Of a DNA stretch of 64,000 nt, positions 54,577 to 64,000 are shown piece after piece. The position numbers and the translations under genes are program-made. Below the pieces are notes generated by a model. That model worked only from the letters and a program-made list of their open reading frames with translations, was not told the DNA's origin and searched no databases. The first letter of the stretch is position 1. Each line of letters starts with the position of its first letter. Source of the DNA: Neoceratodus forsteri (Eukaryota > Chordata > Ceratodontiformes > Ceratodontidae); the NCBI GenBank assembly GCA_016271365.2, contig CM057456.1, positions 610,457,501-610,521,500 on the forward strand, in the 5' to 3' direction.

Positions 54577-55148
54577 GGCCCTGTCCACACTACACCACTT
54601 ACAGTCTGTAACGGTTCCAAACCGTTACAGACGAATTTCGATCTGTGTCCACACTGCGGCAAACAGTCGATAACGGTTTTGGAACCGTTACAGCCCGTCC
54701 ACATTTGTGGGTGCTCTGTAACATTACAGCTGCACCCTATCCCACAATGCAGTTAGGTGCTGCACTGGGGAATACTGGAGCTCTACTGCGCTCCGGCGTC
54801 CACACTGCAGGCTGTAGCGTTGCAGATCTGTAAGCGTTACCATAACCGTTTAGAAACCACATACAAACAGGTTTCTATCGCGGTTTAAAGCGCCTTCTAT
54901 GGCGTTACAGATGTAAGCGCATTTGCGTTTACATCTGTAACGTTACAGGCGTTTAAACGTTATAGAATAACTGCATTGTGGGATAGGGAGCTGTAATGTT
55001 ACAGAGCACCTACAAATGTGGACGGCTGTAACGGTTCCAAACCTGCTATTCGAGACTGTTTGCCGCGCAGTGGACACACTGTATCATGCCTGGTCTGTAA
55101 CGGTTTGGAACTGCTACAGACTGTAAGTGGTGTAGTGTGGACAGGGCC
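54577..55148. mobile_element. 572-bp PIF/Harbinger-like MITE, fully foldback
   Basis: The terminal 20 bp 'ggccctgtccacactacacc' are perfect at both ends, and pairing continues to about 56 bp with two mismatches. Further inside, 'tgtaacattacagctgcacc' and 'ccctatcccacaatgcag' also have inverted partners ('cattgtgggatagggagctg', 'taatgttacagagcacc'). Almost the whole element can form a hairpin. TAA flanks both ends. No transposase is present. Harbinger assignment is by target site only. Confidence 0.85.
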
Positions 55149-55383
55149 TAACACTACTGGGAGTGGGACCCAGCATTTAATTAAATGAAAAAGTGAGGGG
55201 TTCCAATTTTTTTTTTTTACGTCATACTGAATACCATAGCTGCCTGGATGGCAGGAGATGAAAGCAATGTGTCCTTGGTCTTTCTTCGTCTAAATTTGCC
55301 TATTCAGAAAGAAGATTTCAAGTTACTTCCAGAAATGTGTTCTGGATTGTTTCTTTTTTGGTTGTTTGGCTTCCCAAACCAAG

Positions 55384-55561
55384 TTAATATTTGCACTTTC
55401 TTTGCATCCCTTTCTGATACTAATATTTGCGCTCACTTTGTATCTATTTCTGCTCCTAATATTTGCACTCTTTGCATCCGTTTCTGATCCTAATATTTGC
55501 ACTCTTTGCATCCGTTTCTGATCCTAATATTTGCCCTCTCCTTGCATCTATTTCTGATCCT
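55384..55561 (+). repeat. Minisatellite, 5 units of 34-37 bp
   Basis: Each unit begins 'taatatttgc' and contains 'tttgcatc.gtttctgatcc' or a variant. The two central units are identical or nearly so. Confidence 0.9.
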
Positions 55562-55888
55562 ACGCACTGCTCATCTTGCAGACTGCCTTGCCAGAATTCT
55601 GCCTCAGAGTGTACATAAACCTTACTTTTTTTTCTGGTTTTGGTGTTTCCAAGATGTCCTTTTGTTTTGCAAAAAAAGTTGATGTATGTGTTTCTAAATC
55701 CAGGGTTTTATCCTGCAACACTTAAGAGTGACTCTTGTATCTGTTTACCCATAGAAAGTAAAGGGAAGTTGGCCCACCTGCACAGTATTGGGGTTACCAA
55801 ACACCATGTCAGTGGCACAGGTTCAGGAACTAATTTGGGGCATGGGGGCACCGGAAGGGGGAAGTGAATAGAGCATACCAGTGGATGC

Positions 55889-55920
55889 AGAGGGAGGGAG
55901 GGAGGGAGGAAGGAAGGAAG
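55889..55920. repeat. (GGGA)n / (GGAA)n microsatellite
   Basis: A run of about five GGGA followed by three GGAA units. Confidence 0.9.
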
Positions 55921-56970
55921 GGGCTGTATGTCCCACTATGATACTGCCTCCTGGATGGCCTCAGATGGCAGTGCAGTTGGAGGCTTATGGAGGGAGGACA
56001 TTGCTTGATGTCTGCGGGACAGCACACGTCATATGTGTGTATGCACACCTTGATGGCCCTGTCAGCAGTGTTCTGGGGTTGGGAAAATGGGTGGAAAATG
56101 CCTAGCCTAGCACAGCAACTGGATTAAGACCTATGGCGCATTCAAACCCCACACTGCCTTCTGTCTCCCTCAAAGATATAAAGAAGTTTTGAGGTGCATA
56201 CTTCCACTCTCTGTCCCCACCCAGGGTTCCAGTTGAAGCTACATGGGGGAGCAGCCACAGGTTGAGGTTGTAAGCCCCAAAATGTGGGTGGTGTAGCAGG
56301 TGGTAGATGTACTGGACACTTAAAATCTGGGTGAGTGGATTATTATCCTATGGCTGCACGTAGTTTCTGAAGGGGCCAGATAGAGGCATGTGTCCGCCAC
56401 CAGGAGGGTACATAAAAGTAAATGGAAAAGAGCACTGTTCGTAATGGTATGGTGATGTTGGATAGGGCCGTTGTGGAGACAGAGTATTAATTTTCTCAAA
56501 TAGGGCAGGTGTGATTTAAAAAATAAAAAAATTAAAAAATAAAAAAAATTAAAAAGAAACGAAATTGCCATCGAGCTGGTGCTGCTGTTTGGGGTGTGGC
56601 AGCAAAGCATTCTGAGGCCTAGCTACCTCTTCTTACACTATATGAGGGCTACAGTCAGGGTTTTAGTTCAGTGGGTCTCTGAATCAGCCAGTCACAGACA
56701 GTATTCGGACCTTCTGCTGCCTTCTAACCTTACTCAAGAAAGAAAGTGCTGCCCAGAACAGTGATTAACACAGTATTTAGCCAAGTAACTCATTCTCATC
56801 CAAGTGGGCTGATTGACCTATAATTGGTGAGTTGGTGGAGCAGTTCCTGTTTGGTTTTTTTAAAAAAAAAATAAATAAATAAATTGAGCTCAGATAACCC
56901 AAACACATGCAAAGTGCTGGACTTTCACATACACAAAGTACGCCGGTGTGTAGGGCCCTTGCTTTCTGGG
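55921..56970. other. No gene; A-rich tracts
   Basis: An imperfect A-rich tract lies at 56517-56565 and another at 56862-56884 ('aaaaaataaataaataaatt'). Frames are short and without motifs. The rest is unassigned. Confidence 0.35.
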
Positions 56971-56982
56971 GGGCCCTTTTCT
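56971..56982. repeat. 12-bp target duplication of SINE 56983-57514 (left)
   Basis: 'gggcccttttct' recurs exactly at 57515-57526. Confidence 0.8.
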
Positions 56983-57514
56983 TTTTTTATTGATCTTTTT
57001 TTCTCCACCTTCTGCAGCTCGATTGGTGGGGACATCCAGCCGCTGAACCCCACTGCACGGGAGTCAGCAGGCTCACTCACATGATGGGGTCTGGTGCGCC
57101 GCACCCCAATCGCCGGGGGGGCCCCCTTATGCCTCCCTGTGCCGGGCTGGGACCAGACCCCCAGTGTGATTCCATGACAGACCTCCCGGGCAATGTTGGG
57201 CACGGCCATCAAGCTGTATGATCACGCCCAGCCATTTTCCTGCCATAAAATGCCCCAGTTGGAGTGCGGACGTGCAATGACGTCAGAGGCACTGTGTGCC
57301 GACGTCTGCCGCACACCACCCACCAGTGTACCGCCCCTGCAGAGCACCCAATCTCCATCGCTGGCCACTGTAGAGTGGTAGGAGAGCAGTCCTCTGGACG
57401 CTCAATCCTATCCCTCCCCTGATGGCCTGAGTGCGTTCCCAAACCTGTGTCGCCAGCGTGGCGCGAGGTGCGGCATACAGCGCCTCAACCCTCAGTGCCA
57501 CTGGGCCAACTGGA
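56983..57514 (-). mobile_element. Family A tRNA-related SINE, 532 bp, with TSD
   Basis: The element is bounded by perfect 'gggcccttttct' repeats. The minus-strand head has 'ggcactgagggttgaggcgc' (A-box position) and 'gacacaggtttgggaacgca' (B-box position). The body carries 'ggattgagcgtccagaggac' and 'tgctctcctacc'. The 3' end is A-rich ('aataaaaaaagaaaagggcc'). It is close in length to the 523- and 527-bp copies, which supports a family length of about 525-530 bp. Confidence 0.9.
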
Positions 57515-57529
57515 GGGCCCTTTTCTGAG

Positions 57530-59714
57530 CTGTCTGCCTGTTTTGTGTGCTTCCATCCATGCACATTTCACCTTTTTAGGCAGGGCTTCCTGGATGGACT
57601 GACTGCAGTCCTCACTCACTCCGTTTCCAGGGAAGTGACCGACCAGCCTCTGCCCACCCGCCTCCCACTTAGCTCATTTGTGAGCTATATGTGGTTTTGT
57701 CAGGGAGTGCAGCTGTTTGCAACTGAAACCGACTGCCACTGCGCAGAGTGATCAAGGTAGTGATCATTTTGATTTGCCTAACACTGTCTCGTTGGTCTCA
57801 GTAGCTGTAGTTTGCATGTGTGCTGAGGAGTCCAGAATCAGAGTGGACTGGCTGCGGACTCACTGGAGAGTGATTGGAGCCAGCCAGGACTGGGAGTGGA
57901 CAAGCTGTGGTGCTGAGAGAGACGCACTAGTGCCGGCGTTAGAGGTTGGAGGTAGTCGAGGATGGGTGGGCGGTGAATATCATTTGGGTGACCAGGGCCT
58001 GGTTGGAGTGGACGAGTGAGGACAGGGAGCAGGGCAGGCTGTGAGTTAGTACAAGTATTTTTTCAAGCAGTTGCCTGCAGTAATGAAGGGAGCTGGCTTC
58101 ATCCTCTGTGCCTACTGGGATAATTTACAGTCTTGCCATCAGCATTAGAGAGTAAACAGTGTGACAGTCACAAATGCACAGCACTGTGAGGCAACAGGAG
58201 CCTGCCCAAGCAGCTGTCTAGGATGAATAAATGTTTCTGATGGAGTCCAGAAGTGCAGTAATTTACTGTGTTGCAGATGTGGGCAGAATGAAGTTGCAGG
58301 ATGGCGTTTTCCGTACTTCAGAAAGCACACAAAATAAAACACTTCATAAAATGAACTTAGTGTCATCAAAATAATGAGTGTTTCACAGATGCAAAGAAGA
58401 CGTTTGCTCAATATATTTGCTCAGGACAAATAAATGAGATATATCTTACTCTGCTGTTATCCAGTTTACTGTTGCTGTATCTGGGCCTGTAGGCATATCT
58501 CTAAACTTGTTTGAAACTGTTTCTGTGTAGCCATCAGCATTATATGCATTTCATATCTGTATACATAATGCACAAGTCTGTTTGCATTTTTGATATTCTT
58601 TGCAGTCTCTGTATGTTATAGACATTTAGTGCACTGACAAAGGTTTTTTGTAACTGTACGCTGTCCAAAGGTAAACTGTATTTAAAAACGCTAGTCTATT
58701 GATGTGCACTTACAGGCCTAATACTGGTCATAATCACAGGAAACAAAAGAGGGATTGTTACCCACCCCAAGGTGAGGTAGAGTCCAAGGAGTTTCAGCTT
58801 TTGTTTAATTGTTGAATGCTGCTTTTGTAATGATCAGTTTTAGAGGTTTGGTTTCCCAGAATGTATATGTGTATAGTGAATATAAGCATCTTAATTATTT
58901 TTGGGGGGACACACCATGTCACCTTGAGGGTAGGGTACGCAGAGTTGGGAGGGGGTTCATGGTTACTGCTGTGAATAGGGCCCATGACCATGCATATCCA
59001 GCCCTGCACATGAAAAACGACAGCTTTTGATTCTTGAGGCCCTTTGCAGCTGATGCAGTAATTGAGAAAAGTGTCTTTCTCTGAATCTGATCTGTCTGAT
59101 CCGTCTGCATGGAGCAGTCTACAAAGGCTTGAGTTCAGGTGTGTTGGAGGAGCGGACTTCATCTGCTTCTGTAGCCATGAGATGTGACAGGTGGAATGTT
59201 GGGCACAGAGATTTTTATTCAGCAGCCACCTGCTTGGAGAGACTGGAGCTCCGTGGCAGCTGTTCATTGAAAGTGCCTGCAGGCCATCCCCAAGCTGCAA
59301 TTACAGGCTTACACTGGATTTACAGTTCACAGCTGCCATTTTCCGACTTATCATTTATACATGAAGGTCTTTGTTCTTTTTTTCTCTCTCTTGTCATTCA
59401 CCCCTCACCTTTCATTTCCTTTCACAGGTAGAAAATGGTGGTTTGAAAAAGGTGCCCATCCTGTTAGGTTTTAAAGAAAAGGAAAACCAAATTTTAAAAA
59501 AGACGAGTAAATCTATGTTGTAAATTGTATGCGAATACGCAGTCATTTACTCATCCTGAAATTTCCTGAAACAATCCATGCATTAGTTACGACTGTCTAA
59601 AATATTTAGGGGACTGTATGTAATAACATTTTGTTTTTTCATCAAGCATTTTCTCTGAGGTCTGCCAAGGCAGGCTTCGGTCCTGTCCCTTCCCCCTCCG
59701 GCTCGGCTTCCTGC
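57530..59714. other. No gene or recognised repeat
   Basis: No supported gene. Frames at 57717-58019, 58145-58411 and 58794-59300 have no domain I recognise and are most likely chance frames. The sequence is mid-GC without strong repeat signs. Confidence 0.35.
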
Positions 59715-61370
59715 CTTATAGAAAAATAGATTTTGTCAACAAGAAAAGGACCTTTAAGCCCATCCAATCTGCCCCTTGTCCCTGCCTATTCCGTCTGTCC
59801 CTTCCTCTACCTACTATGCCCCGTGCCTATCCCACGCATGCTTGAAGCTTCCCACAGTCTTTGCTCCCACTGCCTCCTCTGGTAGGCTGTTCTAGTTATC
59901 CACTGCCCTTTTCGTGAAGAAGCATTTCTGCAAATTTCTCCTAAACGTCCGCCTCTTAGCTTCATTGCATGCCCCCTTGTTCTGGTGCTCTCCTTTCTCT
60001 GAACTAGACTCTCCACTAGCACCTTGTTCACACCTGTGGGGTGCTTTTAGGTTTTAATCACATCTCCTCTGTCTCCTCTCTTCCAGGAAGTATATGTTGA
60101 CTTCTTGCAGCCTTTCCTCATATGGCTTCTCGTGCAACCTCCTCACTATTTTGCTTTCTCTCCTCTGTACCACTGCCACCCTTTCAGTGTCCTTGCAGAG
60201 GTGGGGCCTCCAGAATTGGACACAGTACTGCAGGTGGGGCCTCACGAGTGTGCGATACAATGACAGCACCACCTCCTGCTAGAAATTCCTCTCCCATTGC
60301 ACCCCAGCATCCTGCTAGCCTTTCCCACTGCTTTGTCGCACTGCCCAGCTACCTTGAGGTCATCAGATATGATGACCCCTAGGTCTCTTTCTTGCATGAT
60401 GGCTGTATGCTTCACTCCACCTATCTTATATTCAGCCTATGGGTTCTGCAACCCTAAGTGCATAACCTTGCACTTTTTGGCATTGATACCCAGCTACCAC
60501 CCCGTAGACCACTCCTCCAGCTTCCTCAGATACCTGTGCATTTTCTTCACCCCTTTTTGAGTCTCAGCCCTGTTGCAGATTTTTGTATCATCCACAAAGA
60601 GACACACCTTATCATCAAGCTCCTCCACAGTGTCGCTTATGAAGACCTTGAATAGGACTGGTCCCAGTGCTGAACCCTGTGGCACTCCACTAGTCTTTCT
60701 CCTATCACCTGAGTGGCTACTATTTACCACCACCCTTTGCATCCTATCCCTTAACCAGTTTGACACCCAGCTTGTCACTTTCACACCCACCCCCGAGTTG
60801 CTTAGTTTCTTAACTGGCCTCCTGTGCAACACAGTGTTGAAAATCTTACTAAAGTCCAGATAGGCCATGTCCACTGCTCTCCCTTGATCCACCTTCCTAG
60901 TAACCCAGTCAAAGAAATCTATGAAATTAGCTTGACATGATCTTCCCCCTTCCCCCGTGAAACCATGCTACCGGTGGTCCTGCAGCCCTTTTTCCTCCTG
61001 GTGCTCCACAAGCCTCTCCTTCAGGAGCGTCTCAGTTAACTTCCCACCACTAATGTGAGACTGACTGGCTTGTAGTTGCTGGCATCCTTTTGTGCAGAAT
61101 GACCACTTTGGCCCTCCTCCAGTCCTCTGGAATTTCCCTCACCTCCACTGAGGTGCTAAAAAGCACTGTCAGAAGGTGGCCAGCACTGTGCTCAGTTCCT
61201 TTAGGACCCGTGGATGAATCCAATCTGGCTCCATTGACTTATTCTCTTTTAAGGCTTCCAATCCCTTCTGCACTCTCCACCAAGAATGGACTTATGCCCA
61301 CTTCCCTTTCCCTGATGCTTACTGCAGCAGGCTGGTTTGTCTCTGCTCTCTACCATGGAGACCAAGCAGA
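59715..61370 (-). mobile_element. CR1 LINE, RT to 3' end, reverse
   Basis: On the minus strand the RT palm is clear ('DMAYLDFSKIFNTVLHRRPV', 'SGVPQGSALGPVLFKVFI', 'KVCLFVDDTKIC'). The post-RT region follows ('LYRTLVRPHLQYCVQFWRPH', 'ERLQEVNIYFLEERRQR'). The 3' end near 59715 reads 'gacaaaatctatttttctat' on the minus strand. Upstream of RT, degenerate CR1 sequence reaches about 61370. The copy is 5'-truncated and frame-broken. A family A SINE starts just beyond. Confidence 0.85.
60494..60892 (-). pseudogene. CR1 reverse transcriptase palm, 132 codons
   Basis: This frame holds three RT motifs. 'AYLDFSKIFNTVLH' carries the first catalytic Asp, with the usual AF changed to IF. 'TSGVPQGSALGPVLFKVFIS' is the next box. 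'CLFVDDTKICNRAE' is the second catalytic box, with both Asp kept. The frame ends in 'HRYLRKLEEWSTGW'. Flanking parts are in other frames, so the gene is dead although the palm is well preserved. Confidence 0.85.
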
Positions 61371-61384
61371 GTAATCATTTAGTG

Positions 61385-61900
61385 TTTCGCTTTCTCAACG
61401 TGGCGTGGCCTTTAACTTCCCAGATTTCCCCAGGTGGGGCCAGGCAGGGGAGGCTGTCGTCCTCCAAACTGAAGACCCACATCCAGTTTACTGGGCCCGA
61501 CAAGGTGACAGTGTGGAACAGAGGGTCAGCAGGTGGGACATCACGGAGCCTGGGTAAACCATTTTCCATTTTCTCTGTGTTTCTCTGACCCACAGGGGCA
61601 TAGAGGATGCATGCACGTGGAGGTGTGCATACGTTTCTGAACAGCAGTTCCATCTCTTCCCCCCCCCACCCCAGTTACCAAAAGCTGCCTCCCTAAGCAT
61701 GGCGATACCACCAGGCCTCCACCTGGTGGTAGCCAAGAGCGATAACTCATCTCCCAGTTTGGGCGAGGAGACCTGCCAAGCAGCCGCCGTCCACTCCCGC
61801 CCTCCAAAAACTGGCCGACCTTCCCGAACTCAAGTTGCTGGTGTGGTGAGAGGTAAGGCACTACAGTGCCACAGTACTCGGCACCACCGGGCTGGCTCAG
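61385..61900 (-). mobile_element. Family A SINE, reverse copy
   Basis: The minus-strand head near 61895 reads 'gagccagcccggtggtgccg' and the B-box position 'caacttgagttcgggaaggt'. The downstream block 'gggagtggacggcggctgct' matches the place of 'gagcgtcc...gactgct' in other copies, with changes. The body is GC-rich. No target duplication was found. The 3' limit may overlap the CR1 end at 61370. Confidence 0.55.
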
Positions 61901-61925
61901 TGTACAGTTTTTTAAACGCTAGATA

Positions 61926-62098
61926 GCAAGATGCTCCTGCTAAGATATGTCTTGTTTACAATGGGGTCCTCCTTTTACCCAGTACAGCTAGGTGGGACTA
62001 ACTGTGAGAGGAAGTGGCACTAATGGGATTTGAACTTGGATTACCTACTTCCCGGTCCCATGCTGTTAACCGCTAGACCATACTGCCATCCAAATAAT
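61926..62098 (-). mobile_element. tRNA-derived SINE, second family
   Basis: The minus-strand head 'ggcagtatggtctagcggtt' includes an A box ('tggtctagcggtt'). The B box is 'ccaagttcaaatccc', about 35 bp later. The 3' side of the head ('attagtgcc') pairs partly with the 5' 'ggcagta', so a tRNA-like fold is possible. A ~100-bp body follows. The tRNA fold is imperfect (no good anticodon stem), so it is a SINE and not a tRNA gene. It differs from family A. Confidence 0.75.
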
Positions 62099-62169
62099 TA
62101 TTTGAAATCATTAGTAACAGTGAAGACTGCAGAACCTCTAATCCTGTAACAATCATTAGCTCCATGCAG

Positions 62170-62184
62170 GTAATGCAGTTTCTT
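62170..62184. repeat. 15-bp target duplication of SINE 62185-62556 (left)
   Basis: 'gtaatgcagtttctt' recurs exactly at 62557-62571. Confidence 0.85.
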
Positions 62185-62556
62185 TTTTTTTTCTTTAAAT
62201 TCTGTTTTTACTCCTTTTTCTGGTTGAGTGGATATACTGTTTTCTGGCCAATTTGGCTGTCATGGAGCCGGACAGAGGAGATCTACCCCTTAGTTGCCCC
62301 CTCCAGCTGCTAGTCGCCTCCAAGTGAGGACTTGGGTACCAGCACTGCTGTCTTAGTGGAAGCGTTGTGTGCTTTGCAGTGTCCCCCTTTCCCTTAACCC
62401 CCACCTTCTACACTAGTTACTGCCAGTACTCCTACAGGGGACCATGACAAAGCAATCAAAAGCAGCTCTTCCACCCCCCAACATCCCAGACTCATTCCTG
62501 AATCCAGGTCGGCAGTGTTGTAAGCCCAGCCCTGACACTGCGCTGGTGGGGTGACT
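62185..62556 (-). mobile_element. Family A SINE, shorter 372-bp copy, with TSD
   Basis: It is bounded by perfect 15-bp 'gtaatgcagtttctt' repeats. The minus-strand head 'agtcaccccaccagcgcagt' has the A-box-like 'ccagcgcagtgt' shared with the 38007-38533 copy. The B-box position reads 'gacctggattcaggaatgag'. The 3' end is A-rich ('aatttaaagaaaaaaaaaag' type). It is 150 bp shorter than the other bounded copies, so it has an internal deletion or is a subfamily. Confidence 0.85.
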
Positions 62557-62571
62557 GTAATGCAGTTTCTT

Positions 62572-64000
62572 ACTGCATTAACTCTAAGACTCTAAGATAT
62601 CCTTTGTAGCCCCTCCACATTTTACATCTGTGCAATCACCCCCGGTTGCTTTGCAGCATCACAGCTATAGAAATGAACTGGAATTGGGTCTGCTAAAGAG
62701 TATTTAACCTCATTTTTGTCTTGCTTTGGACAGCCACCCACAAAATGAACATAATTTGCAGTGTTTCTGTTTAGCTTGTAATAAATAATGCAATTTTTTA
62801 GTCTGCTTTCACTTAGGTTATGAACCCATTTTTGGCTGAGTGTTTGACTGTAGCTTAAATCATATCCGTCAAATGATAAATCTATTTTGGCTGTGCTAAA
62901 GTCATAGCCATAGAGTTTGCTGCACAAAAGGGCATACGTGTGCATATTCCCAAACAGTTCTTGTATGTAATGCAGGTAAGTTACCAGAATACATCATTAG
63001 AAAATGGGCTTTTTATTTGGAGGCATCTAATTGGCTGGTACCCATTCCACAGGGGTACATTAACTTTCAGTAGGTGCCCACCAAATAAAAAGTCTCAGCA
63101 CAAACATGCCTCATGCCCAGCCAAGTATCCTTGTGCCCATGCTGCGTTCTTATTGGCTGAAGCACTGGGCACACAATTTCAAACTGACGCCATATTTTTC
63201 ATTTAGTTAGCGAGTGACTTGGTCGACCACCACAAACTCAAATTCAAAGTGAAAAAAAAAACGGCATTTTTTTTTTTTTTTACCTCAAGTAGTGAGTAAG
63301 CTAGCCAGCTGCCCCCCACTCTGTCTCGGGAGCAACCCAATATACACACAAAAAAACAGCCCTGGTCATGCCCCGACTCTGTCTTGGGGACTCTGTGAGC
63401 AACCCAATATAGGATATTTAAATACAAAAAAAGAACAGTCCTGATTTGTTTCTGTAATGTTCAAATTAAAACTGCTGCTCTATCCCTACACAGCGGCTTA
63501 TAGCTCCCACAGCACTTTCGAGTCTCAGAGCTGATCCACAGCACCACTTGTTATTTCTCAGCGCTACTGGAGACAGCTTCCCCATCTCACGCGCCCCAGC
63601 TACATCCCCGCTCCGCTCCATATTGCTGCATGGTGCTCAAAAGAACTCTGTTGTTCAGGATGTAAAAAATAAATGAATCAGTTGTACCAGCACAGATTGC
63701 AGAGATTGTTGGCATTGCTTGATGCCTCCCACTCTGCTCCTGATGTCAGGCTGTTTCACACAATCCAAGCTGCCGACCGACTGTGCACACACCCGCTCTA
63801 GATCACTTTCCCCATATTTGCCGATGGGGTGCCTGACAGTAATTCAAACAACGCAAAATTTGTATCTTACTTCGAGAGGAAGCTCTTGTAGCAGGTACCA
63901 CAATTAGGACTGATGCCACCTGGCTGCGGTTCCCAGCATTTTTTTCCATCCAGCAGTACCAACGTGGGAATGCCCCCTGCTGACGTCGGCTCCACCCCCG
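62572..64000. other. No gene; small duplication
   Basis: No supported gene. A two-unit duplication lies at 63310-63447 ('actctgtct.ggg', 'gagcaacccaatata', 'acagtcctg'/'acagccctg'). A and T runs lie at 63252-63283. Confidence 0.35.
63310..63447. repeat. Two-unit tandem duplication (~65-75 bp)
   Basis: Both units contain 'gagcaacccaatata' followed by 'acaaaaaaa' and 'acag(c/t)cctg(a/g)t'. The second unit has an extra 'gactctgtgagc'-like insertion. Confidence 0.7.

Noticed and set aside
59129..59431. Host exon ending near a 'ttttcacag' acceptor at about 59420-59427
   Set aside because: The frame has no known domain, and no matching donor or conserved exon could be seen.
61990..62098. Possible tRNA gene on the minus strand
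   Set aside because: A and B boxes and part of the acceptor stem are present, but no proper anticodon arm. It fits a SINE head better.

Overview
This window looks like nuclear DNA from a vertebrate with a large, repeat-filled genome. I find no convincing host gene, tRNA gene or rRNA gene. Nearly every long open frame belongs to a decayed transposable element. CR1-clade LINEs dominate, with about ten pieces. Beside them are L2-clade and L1/Tx1-like LINEs, a DIRS-type tyrosine-recombinase retrotransposon, a gypsy-type LTR element, several tRNA-headed SINE families (one MIR/CORE-like) and short foldback/MITE DNA elements. This mix is unlike a typical teleost, bird or placental mammal. It would fit an amphibian, lobe-finned fish or early-diverging jawed vertebrate, but I cannot assign a species.

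Layout. 1-5.3 kb: SINE pieces and two CR1 3' ends. 5.7-8 kb: an L2 LINE with intact-looking RT motifs, apparently split by a CR1 insertion. 9.4-13.1 kb: reverse-strand CR1 copies, the second reaching the endonuclease. 14.3-15.5 kb: a foldback element whose right arm carries an 80-bp tandem array. 16.2-16.7 kb: an L2 3' end. 18.4 kb: a small inverted-repeat element with a second copy at 31.9 kb. 20.2-22.4 kb: an L1/Tx1-like LINE interrupted by a MIR-like SINE. 22.7-27.0 kb: two copies of an abundant tRNA-related SINE (called family A here) and DIRS-like debris. 27.1-30.4 kb: the longest CR1, with an ORF1 esterase remnant and ORF2. 30.4-34.4 kb: a reverse-strand DIRS element (gag, RT, RNase H, YR) broken by the MITE. 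36.9-38.5 kb: a decayed tandem region with CA microsatellites, a Lys-tRNA-like SINE head and a family A SINE with a 17-bp target duplication. 39.5-44.2 kb: tandem reverse-strand CR1 copies with nested insertions. 45.4-46.1 kb: a family A SINE and a hairpin. 46.8-49.65 kb: a complete but internally deleted gypsy element with two ~730-bp LTRs and a 5-bp target duplication. 49.9-55.6 kb: three MITEs, a 66-bp satellite with a 264-bp higher-order period, a long palindrome and a minisatellite. 57-62.6 kb: three more family A SINEs, a CR1 and a tRNA-headed SINE.

The elements do not act as a pathway. The useful information is nesting order and element structure. Four family A SINE copies, the gypsy element and two MITEs have recognisable target-site duplications, so their ends can be set from sequence alone. 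Element edges given without a target duplication are approximate, and clade names rest on protein motifs read by eye.
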